Shown here one piece after another: positions 9,916-20,147 of a stretch of DNA of 64,000 bases. Numbering within the stretch: position 1 is the first letter of the stretch; each line of letters opens with the position of its first letter. Under the pieces are notes generated by a model that saw only the letters and a list, made by a program, of their open reading frames with translations, searched no databases and was not told the DNA's origin. The position numbers and the translations under genes are program-made. The DNA lies in NCBI GenBank assembly GCA_937928385.1, contig CALEZD010000035.1:4441-68440 (forward strand), given 5' to 3'. The stretch comes from an uncultured Bacteroidota bacterium (GTDB taxonomy: Bacteria; Bacteroidota; Bacteroidia; Chitinophagales; Chitinophagaceae).

Positions 9916-10123
9916 CCCATTTAACAATCTTATTGAGAATTGAGTTAGCCAAACCATGGTTGCGGTTAGTCTGCGGCTTCACTAACTGAAACTGGCAATT
10001 CACTAACTGAGCAGAATAGGCTCTTTAAACCTTCGTAATGTTGTATAAGAATAAGGGGTGTAGTAAGAAAATTAATACGATTTGTTGCTCTTTACATGTT
10101 AAGCCCCCTTTTTTGAAACACAA

Positions 10124-10145
10124 GGCTATACCAATAGGTATAGCC
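10124..10145 (-). terminator. Hairpin terminator after the NAD(P)HX repair gene
   Basis: A perfect 9-bp stem, GGCTATACC with GGTATAGCC, has a 4-nt loop. It sits 12 bp beyond the minus-strand stop at 10158. The T run on the minus strand is weak, so termination is inferred from position. Confidence 0.6.
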
Positions 10146-10157
10146 TATTTTCATTCA

Positions 10158-11660
10158 TCAGGCTGTAACATATTGGAAAGCCTTGCCTAAGTGTTCTATT
10201 ATATCACCCGCGGTCATTGCATTTGCTGTCCATTTTGCAGCTGCATAGTCGCCTGCAAGGCCGTGTAAGTACACCCCCAACCTTGCCGCATCAAAAGAAG
10301 AATACCCTTGTGCCATAAGGCCGGTTATGATGCCTGTCAGTACATCGCCGCTGCCACCCGTGGCCATACCAGCATTACCGGTCATGTTGTACCAGCATTC
10401 TCCCTCGGGTGTCACTACTACCGTATGATGCCCTTTCAAAACAACATATATATTGTACTTCATACTCTGCGTGCGTACCACTTCCACCATTTGCATACTG
10501 TCTTTGGTAGCCCCAAACAACCGTTCAAATTCTTTGGGGTGTGGCGTTAATACGCTATCTGCAGGTAGCTTATGGAGCAGCTCAGGTTGTTGAGCCAATA
10601 TATTCAGTCCGTCAGCATCCACTACAATCGGCTCTTTGCAGGCAGCAATAAAATCGGCCATCGCTCTGACTGTAGCTTCATTAGTGCCTAACCCGGGACC
10701 TATGCCCACTACAGAACCCTGCCAGTCTTTTATCCTGCTGATACAGGTTTCGCCACTCACATAACACATAGCCTCCGGCACTGATGCTTGTACTATATCA
10801 TAACCACATTCGGGCACCAGCACCTTCACCTTACCTGTTCCGCTACGTAACGCAGCCCTGGCAGCCAGCACCGCGGCACCTATCATCCCTTTGCTGCCCG
10901 CTATGATATACGCCAGCCCGTAGTCGCCTTTATGGGTAAAGGCTTCTCTCGGCTTGAACAAAGCCCTGGCTGTATCCTCATCAGTAATATAGTAGCTGGT
11001 GTGGGTAGACGTGATGAAAGTTGAAGACAACCCTATATCCAATATATGTATCCTTCCGGTATACCTACCTGTTTCAGGATGAAGGAATGACCTTTTATAA
11101 AACTGGAAACTAAGCGTATCGGCTGCATTAATTACAGGTGCTCCTTTGCCCGGAATGATATCCGCAGGCATGCCGCTGGGTATGTCTATGGCCACTACCT
11201 TATTGGGTAGTTCATTAATATGCTCAATAAAATCTGCCACCCAACCTTCGGCAGGGCGGTTGAGCCCGGTACCTAACAATGCGTCTATAATTATTACATG
11301 TTCAGGCACATCAGCTATCAGGCTATCCTGGGGCAATATTTCTACCAGGCCTTTTTCAATACTGTTCAGCCTTTCAAAATTTTTCCGGCAATCTTCAGTC
11401 AGTTCATCACTCAACCTTAGCAGGAACGCTTTGGCACTGTACCCCTGCCTGTGCAGCATACGGGTAATGGCCAGCCCGTCACCACCATTGTTGCCCGACC
11501 CGCATAATACAATGAATACAGAATCTACCGGGTAATGCTCACTTATCCAGGCGATACACCCGGACGCGGCTTTTTCCATCAATTCGTACGAACTTATCTT
11601 AGAAGCATGGGTGGTATATGTGTCACAAGCCCGTATTTGCGATGCACTAAAGATTTTCAT
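10158..11660 (-). CDS. nnr: Bifunctional NAD(P)HX epimerase / ADP-dependent NAD(P)HX dehydratase
   Basis: A 500-residue cytosolic metabolite-repair enzyme that restores hydrated NADH and NADPH. The N-terminal YjeF_N epimerase domain (about 1-210) carries the motif CGSGNNGGDGLAITR and the DALLGTGLNR loop. The C-terminal ribokinase-like dehydratase domain (about 225-500) has VGIGPGLG, VVDADGLN, LTPHPKEFERL and the catalytic MATGGSGDVLTG. Both catalytic halves look intact. The longest frame starts at 11684, but the product then begins with eight unconserved residues; ATG 11660, MKIFSASQIR, matches the usual family start. It is transcribed away from the TonB receptor operon. Confidence 0.96.
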   Translation of the reverse strand: MKIFSASQIRACDTYTTHASKISSYELMEKAASGCIAWISEHYPVDSVFIVLCGSGNNGGDGLAITRMLHRQGYSAKAFLLRLSDELTEDCRKNFERLNSIEKGLVEILPQDSLIADVPEHVIIIDALLGTGLNRPAEGWVADFIEHINELPNKVVAIDIPSGMPADIIPGKGAPVINAADTLSFQFYKRSFLHPETGRYTGRIHILDIGLSSTFITSTHTSYYITDEDTARALFKPREAFTHKGDYGLAYIIAGSKGMIGAAVLAARAALRSGTGKVKVLVPECGYDIVQASVPEAMCYVSGETCISRIKDWQGSVVGIGPGLGTNEATVRAMADFIAACKEPIVVDADGLNILAQQPELLHKLPADSVLTPHPKEFERLFGATKDSMQMVEVVRTQSMKYNIYVVLKGHHTVVVTPEGECWYNMTGNAGMATGGSGDVLTGIITGLMAQGYSSFDAARLGVYLHGLAGDYAAAKWTANAMTAGDIIEHLGKAFQYVTA

Positions 11661-11726
11661 ACTTGTAAAATAAAACAAAAGCAATTACAGTTTTCACCCA
11701 TTACCATCCATTATTATATATCATTT

Positions 11727-11756
11727 TTTGCCACAATAGTGTAATTCCTATCTTTG
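11727..11756 (+). promoter_or_regulatory. Promoter of the TonB receptor/TPR/barrel operon
   Basis: TTTG (11727-11730), an 18-bp spacer and TATCTTTG (11749-11756) match the Bacteroidota TTTG / TAnnTTTG architecture. The -7 box ends 56 bp before the ATG at 11813. Confidence 0.7.
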
Positions 11757-11812
11757 CCGCTTTCCTGTTAAGGGATAAAAGCTGTATTTTTCGCAGATAT
11801 TTCAAATTGTAG

Positions 11813-14218
11813 ATGAAACACCAAACTAATTTCTTCAGAAACATCGCCACGTTAACCCTGGCCATAATATTCTTTACTAATGTGATTAACGCACAATCAG
11901 GTAATGGTATCATCAAGGGTTTCGTATATGACAAAGCCAGCGGCGAACCTATGATATTCACTAATGTATTGCTGCAAGGCACCAAGATGGGAGCACAGAC
12001 AGATGTGGACGGGTATTTTACCATATCGCAGATACCCGAAGGTACATATACCATATTAACTACTCTTATAGGCTACGATACTTTTAAAAGTTCGGTTACT
12101 ATTAAAAACGGTAGCATCATAACTAAAAAAATATTCCTGGCACAAAAAGAAACAGAACTGGAGGGAGTAGAAATAACCGCCCGTAAAACAGAGAAAGTCA
12201 CCCAAATCAATGCCGGTACAATAACAGTAACCCCACGCGAGATGAAGATGCTGCCAAGTACAGGTGGTGAGCCCGATATAGCACAATACCTGCAGGTAGT
12301 ACCGGGTGTAATATTTACAGGAGACCAGGGCGGGCAGTTATATATACGCGGTGGTTCGCCAACACAAACGGGCATAATGCTGGATGGAATTACCATCTAC
12401 AACCCCTTCCACTCCATAGGCTTGTATTCTGTTTTTGAAACTGATGCCATACGTAACGTAGAAATACAAACAGCGGGTTTTAATGCACAATACGGCAACC
12501 GTACTTCAGCAATCATAGACATTACTACAAAAGATGGTAATAAAAACCGCCATTCGGGGAAACTTTCTTTATCGCCCATCATGGCGCGTGCTATGGTTGA
12601 AGGGCCGATAGTTAAAGCCAAAAGAGAAGGCGGTTCGTCCATGACGTACCTTTTATCTGTGAAACACAGTTATTTGGACAAGACATCTAAATCGATATAT
12701 GGCGGCTTTGGCGAACCTTTCGAGTCAGGCCTGCCCTATAGCTTTACTGATGTATATGGCAAAGTAACCATCAATGCTGACAATGGTAGTAAACTGAACT
12801 TGTTCGGCTTCAACTTTGATGATAAGGCCAAAAGTGTTAACCCCAACACTAAAATGGTTAATGCAGAATTCAACTGGCAGGCAACCGGTGGGGGTGCCAC
12901 CTTCGTCATCACTCCCGGAACAAGTTCTGCACTGATAAACGGTAAGTTCGCTTATTCTAAATACAATATCAGTACCAACGAAGTAACATTCCGCAACAGG
13001 GCCAGCTCAATAGAAGGCTTTGAAGGTGGTATAGATTTCACATATTTTTTTAAGGGTTACAGCCAGTTGAAATATGGTTTCGAAGTAAGTGGCTTGTACA
13101 CGCAACTGGATTATGCTAACAGCCTGGGGGTAAATACAACATTGGACCGCCGTAATACACTGGGTTCTCTTTTTGCCGTTTACCGCAAAAACTTTGGAGA
13201 CAAACTCATCCTCGAACCGGGCTTCCGTATGCAGTACTATTCATCGTTAGACGTGTTTACTCCGGAGCCACGCATTGGGTTAAAGTATAACGCAACATCC
13301 AACGTACGTATTAAAGCAGCGGGGGGCTTGTACTCGCAAAACATACTGAGTACCAAAAGCGACAGGGATATCGTTAACTTCTTTAACGGATTTGTACTCA
13401 GCCCTGACCAGGCTATACCCAATACGGACAATGAGCGGGTAGCATCTAACCTGCAACGCGCATACCATGCATTGTTTGGTATAGAGGTAGATATAAAGAA
13501 CGTAGAGCTGAACCTGGAGCCATGGTATAAAAACTTTTACCAGAACATAGAATTAAGCCGTATAAAAGTAAATGTACAGGACCCTGACTTTACTTCAGGT
13601 ACAGGACAGGCTTATGGCATCGACCTGTCTGCCCGTTACAACATGAAACGTATTTACTTATGGGGAGTTGTATCCTATCAGCAGGTAAAGTATAAAACAT
13701 TGGTGCTTGATGGTAATAAAGTAACCACTGTACGTAACCCGGCAACAGGCCAGACAGGATTGGTGGGTGTAACAGAAGTGGCCACATATCCTCCTCCATT
13801 CGACAGGCGTTGGAACATTAACCTCCTGGGTTCGTACACAGCCGGCAAGAAAAGGGATTGGGAAATATCAGCACGTTTCAACATGGGTTCTCCTTTCCCG
13901 TTCACACAGACACAGGGCTTCTATGAAGATAACAATCTGCAGCAAAATGGTATAGCCACCAACTACCTGCAACAAAACGGGCAAATAGGTATCATATATG
14001 CCAATGATATCAATGGTGGCCGCCTTTCTTACTATCACAGGCTCGACCTGTCTGTTCGCAAGCGTTTTGAACTAAGTAAAAATTCAAATTTTGAAACCAC
14101 TTTGAGTTTAACAAACGTTTACAACAGGAACAATATATTTTATATAGAACGCCTGGATAATACCCGTGTTTTTCAACTACCTTTGTTCCCGAGTTTGAAT
14201 GCTACGTGGAACTTTTAA
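11813..14218 (+). CDS. TonB-dependent receptor with N-terminal carboxypeptidase-like regulatory domain
   Basis: An 801-residue outer-membrane receptor. Order of parts: signal peptide (about 1-27, ending NAQS), CarboxypepD_reg-like domain (about 32-115, GIIKGFVYDKASGEPMIF and DVDGYFTISQIPEGTY), plug domain (about 120-235, with GGEPDIAQYLQVVPGV, GGQLYIRGGSPTQTGIMLDG and NAQYGNRTSAIIDI), then a barrel ending in aromatic phenylalanine (NATWNF). This is the architecture of energised import receptors, although no SusD-like partner follows. Instead the next gene, 15 bp on, is a large TPR protein and the third is another barrel. The substrate is unknown. A good promoter precedes it. Confidence 0.94.
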   Translation: MKHQTNFFRNIATLTLAIIFFTNVINAQSGNGIIKGFVYDKASGEPMIFTNVLLQGTKMGAQTDVDGYFTISQIPEGTYTILTTLIGYDTFKSSVTIKNGSIITKKIFLAQKETELEGVEITARKTEKVTQINAGTITVTPREMKMLPSTGGEPDIAQYLQVVPGVIFTGDQGGQLYIRGGSPTQTGIMLDGITIYNPFHSIGLYSVFETDAIRNVEIQTAGFNAQYGNRTSAIIDITTKDGNKNRHSGKLSLSPIMARAMVEGPIVKAKREGGSSMTYLLSVKHSYLDKTSKSIYGGFGEPFESGLPYSFTDVYGKVTINADNGSKLNLFGFNFDDKAKSVNPNTKMVNAEFNWQATGGGATFVITPGTSSALINGKFAYSKYNISTNEVTFRNRASSIEGFEGGIDFTYFFKGYSQLKYGFEVSGLYTQLDYANSLGVNTTLDRRNTLGSLFAVYRKNFGDKLILEPGFRMQYYSSLDVFTPEPRIGLKYNATSNVRIKAAGGLYSQNILSTKSDRDIVNFFNGFVLSPDQAIPNTDNERVASNLQRAYHALFGIEVDIKNVELNLEPWYKNFYQNIELSRIKVNVQDPDFTSGTGQAYGIDLSARYNMKRIYLWGVVSYQQVKYKTLVLDGNKVTTVRNPATGQTGLVGVTEVATYPPPFDRRWNINLLGSYTAGKKRDWEISARFNMGSPFPFTQTQGFYEDNNLQQNGIATNYLQQNGQIGIIYANDINGGRLSYYHRLDLSVRKRFELSKNSNFETTLSLTNVYNRNNIFYIERLDNTRVFQLPLFPSLNATWNF

Positions 14219-14233
14219 CTATTAAATAGTTGA

Positions 14234-17200
14234 ATGACATTTTACAAGGATAGAAAGATTGCCCATAGTTTCATTGCCGTATGCACTTGTTTCCTGTTGT
14301 TGGCCAACCGGGCTGAAGCCCAGTTGCATACACCTCATTTACCGGGCAACAAACAATTAAGGCAAGCAGAAGAATTATTGGCCCAAAAACAGTACCGCAA
14401 TGCTGTATTGGCTGTTGATATATTCATGCAACAACCCCACTCTGCCACACGCCCTATATCGCATAGCGAAAGCGACAAGGCCGGATACATTAAAGCTATC
14501 TCACTGTTAAATGTGCAGGATGCAGATGCTGAAAGTGTCGCTATCAGCTACATCAATCATACAGCTAATCCCGCCTATAAACAAAGAACAGCTTTCGCAC
14601 TTGCTCAAAGCTATTTTAAAACCAACCGTTTCGCCGACGCTATCAGGTATTATGAGTTGGCAGGAGTCGCCAACCTGGACAACGAAGAGATTATCAATGC
14701 AAAATTCGAGCTGGCGTACTGCTATTTCAACAACAGCCAGTTCAACCAGGCAGAGCCATTGCTGGCATCGGTAAGGGAATTAGGCGGTAAATATTACGAT
14801 GCAGGCAATTATTACTACGGCTTGCTGGCATACAACAAAAACAACTACCAAGACGCACTCAACAGTTTTAACCGGATTGAAAACAAGAAGGAATACAACA
14901 ATATAGTACCATACTATATCGCTGAAATACATTACTTCACCGGCAATAAACAAAAGGCTTTGCAGGATGCCCTGAGGCTGATTAACCGCTCAGAAAAGTC
15001 ATTTTACCATAACGAACTGCACCTGCTGGCTGCACAGGTATATTTCGAGGATAAAAATTATTCCGAAGCTCTGCCCTATTTTGAATACTATTATGAAAAC
15101 ACAGAGCGTATAAGAAAGGAAGACCTCTACGAAATGGCATATTGCTATTATCAGCTGCAGGACTGGGAAGATGCCATTGACTATTTCCAGCAGTTGAGTG
15201 AAACACGGGATTCTCTTGGACAAAGTTCCACCTACCTGCTGGGCGATTGCTACCTGAAAACAGGGGATAAAAAAAGTGCGCGCAATGCATTCAGTATATG
15301 TGCAGACATGCCATTCAACTCCGGGCAAAAAGAAGCATCGATGTTGATTGCAGCGAAGCTCTCTTATGAAATGGGGTACAACAGCGATGCCATATATTAT
15401 GTCAACCTGTTACTGGCAGACTTCCCAAACTCTGTACATGCCGATGAAGCTAAAACAATGTTATCAGACCTGCTGATACGCACCAGCAACTATGCAGAAG
15501 CTTATGATGCACTAACAGATGTAAGCAAGAGGGATAATAACTATAACAGGATATTCCAAAAGGTAACTTACGGCTATGCTATGCAGCAAATGCAGGCAAG
15601 CAACTATGTTTTTGCCGACAGTTTGCTGAACATGTCTCTTGCAGGAGGTACAGACCCTGTTTATAAAACAGCAGCTTACTTCTGGAAGGCAGACCTTGCA
15701 TACCGGGCAGGCAACTATAAAGCAGCAATAAACTATGGCAACCGTTTTGTTAGCAGTGATGGCAGAAAGGAATGGGTGGCAATGCTAAGCCCTGACGCTA
15801 CCGATCGCAATGCGCTTATTACTATGGGCCATGCCTCTATGGAGCTTTCTGCATTCAAAGAAGCACAAGACTACTTTAGTAAAGCCCGGTACAAAGCTGA
15901 TACTGCAACAGACTCATTGTTTATTGCATCCACCGTGCTGCAGGAAGCAGATGCGGTTTTCATGCAAAAAGATTACAATAAAGCTATCACCCTATACGAC
16001 AAAGTAATTGCAGCAAATACTTCTGATGCGGATTATGCACGTTTTCAGAAGGCGGTGATACTGGGTTTGTCAGGCAACAACAAGGGCAAGGCGGAGATAT
16101 TATCAGGTCTTATAGGACGTGCTCCTGCATCAAAATATGAGAATGATGCACGCTACGAACTTGGGCTCACCTATATAGAAGAAAACAAATACAGTGCTGC
16201 CATCAATACATTGATGCCCCTGACGGAAGCTTATGAGATACGCAACATGGCACCGCGCGCATGGATGAAAATAGGCTTTGCCTACCAGCAATCAGGCAAT
16301 GAACAAAAAGCCATAACATCTTATCAACGCATTGTGCAGGAATACCCTGCATCCGAAGAACGCACTGCAGCGCTAGATGCACTGAAAAGTCTTTACATCC
16401 AATCAGGCAAGCCCGGTGATTATGCTAAACTGTTAAAGGAAAATAATATTACGGGTACTGAGGAAAACAATTTGGATACCACCTATTACGCCACAGCAGA
16501 AGCACAATATGCCGCCGGCAACTGGAGTAAAGCCAAAAACCTGTTGGATGAATACCTGCAAAAATATCCTAACGGGGCCTTTGCCGGCAAAGCGCACTAC
16601 TACAAGGCAGAAAGCCACTATCAACTGAAAGAATACAAAGACGCGCTGAATGAATACCAGCAAGTACTCGCCGCGCCGTGGAGCAACTTCTCAGAGAATA
16701 GTGCAAGGCGTGCTTCAGCCATTACCTTTAACATGGAGGACTGGGAGGCAGCTAAGAAATACTACACAGAGCTGCGCAATATAGCCATGACAGAAGAAAA
16801 CCTGCTGGTGGCATACAACGGCCTGATGCTTACCAACAATAAACTGAACGAACGTAACAGTGCATCAGCCTATGCAGATACCCTACTATCCATCACCAGT
16901 GTAGATAGCAAGATAAAAGAAAATGCCCTGCTTATTAAGGCAAACGCATTGATGATGGAAACTGATTATGATAAGGCCCTTACCTTATTCAAACAATTAG
17001 AAACGGCCGGCATAGCAGCCACCGCTGCCGAAGCAAGATACAATATAGCCTTTATCCATTATTTGCAGGGCAACCTTAAAGATGCAGAAACAGCCGCGAA
17101 CAACACGATACAACTATCGGCAGGCAATGATTACTGGGTGGTGAAATCCTTCATACTGCTGGCAGACATACTGGTGCAGCAAAAAGACTATTTCAATGCG

Positions 17201-17323
17201 AAAGCGACCTTACAAAGTATAATTAAAAACTCCAAAATACCTGAACTGAAAAACCAGGCTACTGAAAAGCTGAAGGAAGTAAAACAGTTGGAAAACAAAA
17301 AAACTAAATTATCAGACAAATAA
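14234..17323 (+). CDS. Large exported tetratricopeptide-repeat protein
   Basis: A 1029-residue protein with a signal peptide (cleavage likely after RAEA, near residue 29) followed by helical TPR-type repeats almost to the end. Clear units include SYFKTNRFADAIRYYELAG, YEMAYCYYQLQDWEDAIDYF, YELGLTYIEENKYSAAINTL and ARYNIAFIHYLQGNLKDAE. There is no lipobox cysteine at the cleavage site, so it is probably periplasmic rather than a lipoprotein; this separates it from PorW/SprE-type T9SS lipoproteins, which are also TPR-rich. It lies between two outer-membrane barrels, 15 bp after the first and overlapping the second by 1 bp (TAATG). A scaffold role for the barrels is an inference; no function is established. 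Confidence 0.9.
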   Translation: MTFYKDRKIAHSFIAVCTCFLLLANRAEAQLHTPHLPGNKQLRQAEELLAQKQYRNAVLAVDIFMQQPHSATRPISHSESDKAGYIKAISLLNVQDADAESVAISYINHTANPAYKQRTAFALAQSYFKTNRFADAIRYYELAGVANLDNEEIINAKFELAYCYFNNSQFNQAEPLLASVRELGGKYYDAGNYYYGLLAYNKNNYQDALNSFNRIENKKEYNNIVPYYIAEIHYFTGNKQKALQDALRLINRSEKSFYHNELHLLAAQVYFEDKNYSEALPYFEYYYENTERIRKEDLYEMAYCYYQLQDWEDAIDYFQQLSETRDSLGQSSTYLLGDCYLKTGDKKSARNAFSICADMPFNSGQKEASMLIAAKLSYEMGYNSDAIYYVNLLLADFPNSVHADEAKTMLSDLLIRTSNYAEAYDALTDVSKRDNNYNRIFQKVTYGYAMQQMQASNYVFADSLLNMSLAGGTDPVYKTAAYFWKADLAYRAGNYKAAINYGNRFVSSDGRKEWVAMLSPDATDRNALITMGHASMELSAFKEAQDYFSKARYKADTATDSLFIASTVLQEADAVFMQKDYNKAITLYDKVIAANTSDADYARFQKAVILGLSGNNKGKAEILSGLIGRAPASKYENDARYELGLTYIEENKYSAAINTLMPLTEAYEIRNMAPRAWMKIGFAYQQSGNEQKAITSYQRIVQEYPASEERTAALDALKSLYIQSGKPGDYAKLLKENNITGTEENNLDTTYYATAEAQYAAGNWSKAKNLLDEYLQKYPNGAFAGKAHYYKAESHYQLKEYKDALNEYQQVLAAPWSNFSENSARRASAITFNMEDWEAAKKYYTELRNIAMTEENLLVAYNGLMLTNNKLNERNSASAYADTLLSITSVDSKIKENALLIKANALMMETDYDKALTLFKQLETAGIAATAAEARYNIAFIHYLQGNLKDAETAANNTIQLSAGNDYWVVKSFILLADILVQQKDYFNAKATLQSIIKNSKIPELKNQATEKLKEVKQLENKKTKLSDK

Positions 17324-18954
17324 TGCAGTGCAGGTCTCTGGCAATATCAATATTAGGGTTGTTATCCGGTTTTTCAGCCGCGGCCCAGCAGGGTGCAGCG
17401 AAAGACACGGTAATAAAAGGTGCTACTATTGAAATTATCCAGTCATACACTCCTGAAGTAAAGCGCACTCCCCGTCCTGTGCCTACCCCGTCATTACCTC
17501 CTGTAGATACATCAACCCCTGTATTGCAACACCATGTACCCGCACAAACGCTATTTTACTCCTACGGTTCACTTCCACTCAGGCCATTGGCACTCACATT
17601 AAGCGAAGAAGAGCCTGGTTACGAAAATTATTTTAAACTGGGCGGCGGCAACCAATCTACTATCTACCTCGATGCCGGCATCAGCAGTCTTAAAGGTGAT
17701 AATTACGAGACTGCCATCCTGGTGAATCATTTATCTCAAAGCGGAAGCATAGCTGATCAGAAGGTATCGCTAACCGGCGTTGATGCCAAAGGCATATACC
17801 ATACAGCAGGGAAGGCATTCGGCGCGCAAATAGGTGTACATAACAGTAGGTATCATTATTATGGTTACGACCATAGCAAGTACACTTATGCTTTGAGTGC
17901 TGTAAGGCAGTCATTCACAGACATCAGTCTGGGGCTGGACATGAAAGATGAGCTGGCAGCCGGAAAAAAGTTTAGTTACCATCCTGCAATACGCATTGGT
18001 TCATTTTCCGATAAATTCAACGCATCTGAAACTACCTTTGGCATAAGCATACCTGCCACATACATAATTGATAGTAGCCTGCAGGTATATGCCAATGCCG
18101 GTATTACCATTACAGGTTTTAAAAACGCAGCCCTTACGCAGAGTAATAATATTTTTCAACTGTCCCCCGGGGTCAGGTTCAGTAAAGGGATTTTCACAGG
18201 CCATGCCGGTATTTCACCAACCATCGGCAACAATAGCACGTACTTCCTTCCGGACATTGCTGTCAACTTTATGCTGCCTGGTACACAGTTTATGTTCTTT
18301 GCGGGGTGGGAAGGGCAACTTGTGCAGAACAGTTACAGCCAGTTAGCTAACTTAAACCCCTACATGTCCAACCTGTTCACCGTACAGCAGACTCAAACAA
18401 CTGAGATATACGGCGGCATAAAAAGTAACATAGGCAGGCATATAACCTTTGACAGTAGGCTAAGCTGGTGGCAGTACACCAACCTGCCGGTATTTATCAA
18501 CGATACTGCCGGTGATAAAAAACAATTCCTGCTACTTTATGACAACAGGGTAAATGCCATAGGGCTGCAAGCGGCCATACGCTACCATATAGCGGAAACA
18601 TTCTCCATCGGCTTTAGCGGGCAATGGATGAACTTCGTTAAGAAGTCTTTACCTGAAGTATGGCACAGGCCGGGGGTCAACTTCACAGGCGATATACTGG
18701 CGGTACCTGTTAAAAGACTAACCATCAACGCATATATATCATTTATTGACGAACTGTACGCACTGGATAACGGTAACCGCACTTTAAAACTCAGCTCTAT
18801 ACTGGATGTTGGGGCAGGTGCAGAATATGAAATAATAAAACGTCTTAATGTTTTTGTACAAGCCAACAACCTGCTGAACAGCAAATATCAACGCTGGTAT
18901 GGCTATGATGCCTTTGGCTTCAATATCTTTGCAGGTGCCCGGTTGAAATTTTAA
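17323..18954 (+). CDS. Plug-less TonB-receptor-like outer-membrane beta-barrel protein
   Basis: A 543-residue exported protein. A signal peptide (to about residue 21, SAAAQQ) is followed by a proline-rich segment (about 35-75, PRPVPTPSLPPVD) and then by long alternating amphipathic strands typical of a beta-barrel. The C-terminus resembles that of TonB-dependent receptors, NNLLNSKYQRWYGY and a last strand ending ARLKF, but no plug domain precedes the barrel. Its ATG overlaps the stop of the TPR gene by one base, so translation is coupled. It could be a channel partner of the TPR protein or an assembly-machine component. The exact family was not recognised. Confidence 0.85.
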   Translation: MQCRSLAISILGLLSGFSAAAQQGAAKDTVIKGATIEIIQSYTPEVKRTPRPVPTPSLPPVDTSTPVLQHHVPAQTLFYSYGSLPLRPLALTLSEEEPGYENYFKLGGGNQSTIYLDAGISSLKGDNYETAILVNHLSQSGSIADQKVSLTGVDAKGIYHTAGKAFGAQIGVHNSRYHYYGYDHSKYTYALSAVRQSFTDISLGLDMKDELAAGKKFSYHPAIRIGSFSDKFNASETTFGISIPATYIIDSSLQVYANAGITITGFKNAALTQSNNIFQLSPGVRFSKGIFTGHAGISPTIGNNSTYFLPDIAVNFMLPGTQFMFFAGWEGQLVQNSYSQLANLNPYMSNLFTVQQTQTTEIYGGIKSNIGRHITFDSRLSWWQYTNLPVFINDTAGDKKQFLLLYDNRVNAIGLQAAIRYHIAETFSIGFSGQWMNFVKKSLPEVWHRPGVNFTGDILAVPVKRLTINAYISFIDELYALDNGNRTLKLSSILDVGAGAEYEIIKRLNVFVQANNLLNSKYQRWYGYDAFGFNIFAGARLKF

Positions 18955-19037
18955 ATAACAAGACGCATATTTTTCCTATGTTAGCCCTATTTATTTATTT
19001 TACAGTGCTAAACAGGAAGTCATATTTTTCTTAATAC

Positions 19038-20147
19038 ATGGATGTAGCAAAATATATAGGGTTATTTTTACTTAAGAATGAGCAATGTTACATTCATGGT
19101 TTGGGTACATTGCAGTTCTCAAGAAAACCGGCTACATACGACGGGCAAAACCTCCTGGCGCCCTCGCACGAAATTATTATGGTATCCGGCGGTAATGTTG
19201 ACGAATCACTGGCAAACTATATAGCCACTAACGAGCAAATAAGCATTACTAAGGCTTCCAATGCATTACGTGATTTCAGTACTGAAACCAAAATAAACCT
19301 GGATGCCGGCAACCGGGTAACACTGCTCCACCTGGGTAAGTTTACCTCTGCCGATGGCAGGATAGGTTTCATCACTGACCCTCACTTGCAGTACAAAGCA
19401 TCACCAATACCAGCCCAAAGGGGTGTTTCGATGCGGCAAAATGAGCGTCCGCCTATCCCACATCAGCCTTATATACCAACTACGCCTGTAGGCTCACCGT
19501 TAGCTGAACAAATGCAAGGGCAGCCACCCGCCTCACCGCACATGCAGCAATACATGCACCAACATGAAGAACCCGAAAGGCTCAACTGGGCACGTATCAT
19601 TTTCGTGCTCCTGTTACTGATAGTAATGGCAGGTGGGGCCTACTATGCATACGAACGTTATCTTGCTCCTAAACCAAGAGCTGTAAAACCTGCACTTACC
19701 ATGCCTGAGACTATGGAGCCGGAAACCGAATCTGAACCCATACAGGAATCCTTACTGCCTGCTGACTCAACTGCTACAGATAACATGGGTGAGGAGCGTG
19801 TGGAAATGACGCCGCCTACCGGCGGTGAGCAGCAACAGCCGCCTAATACTAATGCATCTAAACCTGTACGTGAGGAGCAACGTCAAAGCAGTGTGCCAGC
19901 ACCTACCCCTGCACCCGGACAGACTAAGCTCATTACGAGTAATATGGTGATAGCCACTACTGATACCAAAGCTGAAGCCTATAAAAAGAAAAACGCCTTA
20001 AACGCAAGCGGGTATAATGTTATAGTAAGGGAAATTGACACCAATTTATTCGATGTAGTCTTACAGGTTAAAACCAGCCATGGCGATGTTGTCAGGATTG
20101 AGGACTCTTTAACCAAACTCTTTGGCCGGGAAGTTTTTGGTTATTAA
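19038..20147 (+). CDS. HU-domain / transmembrane / SPOR-domain protein
   Basis: A 369-residue protein. The N-terminal part (about 1-120) resembles the CCDC81-like prokaryotic HU repeats known from Bacteroidota: YIGLFLLKNEQCYIHGLGTL and LLHLGKFTSADGRIGF. A proline- and glutamine-rich linker (about 125-180) leads to one transmembrane helix (about 186-206). A second low-complexity linker follows, and a SPOR domain (about 290-365, KAEAYKKKNALNASGYNVIV) ends the protein. SPOR domains bind denuded peptidoglycan at division sites. The topology, N-terminus in the cytoplasm and SPOR outside, suggests a link between the nucleoid or cytoplasm and septal wall, which is inference. It has its own 83-bp upstream gap. 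Confidence 0.88.
   Translation: MDVAKYIGLFLLKNEQCYIHGLGTLQFSRKPATYDGQNLLAPSHEIIMVSGGNVDESLANYIATNEQISITKASNALRDFSTETKINLDAGNRVTLLHLGKFTSADGRIGFITDPHLQYKASPIPAQRGVSMRQNERPPIPHQPYIPTTPVGSPLAEQMQGQPPASPHMQQYMHQHEEPERLNWARIIFVLLLLIVMAGGAYYAYERYLAPKPRAVKPALTMPETMEPETESEPIQESLLPADSTATDNMGEERVEMTPPTGGEQQQPPNTNASKPVREEQRQSSVPAPTPAPGQTKLITSNMVIATTDTKAEAYKKKNALNASGYNVIVREIDTNLFDVVLQVKTSHGDVVRIEDSLTKLFGREVFGY

Noticed and set aside
14234..17323. PorW/SprE-type T9SS lipoprotein
   Set aside because: It is TPR-rich and of similar size, but the signal peptide lacks a lipobox cysteine and the neighbours are barrels rather than T9SS genes.
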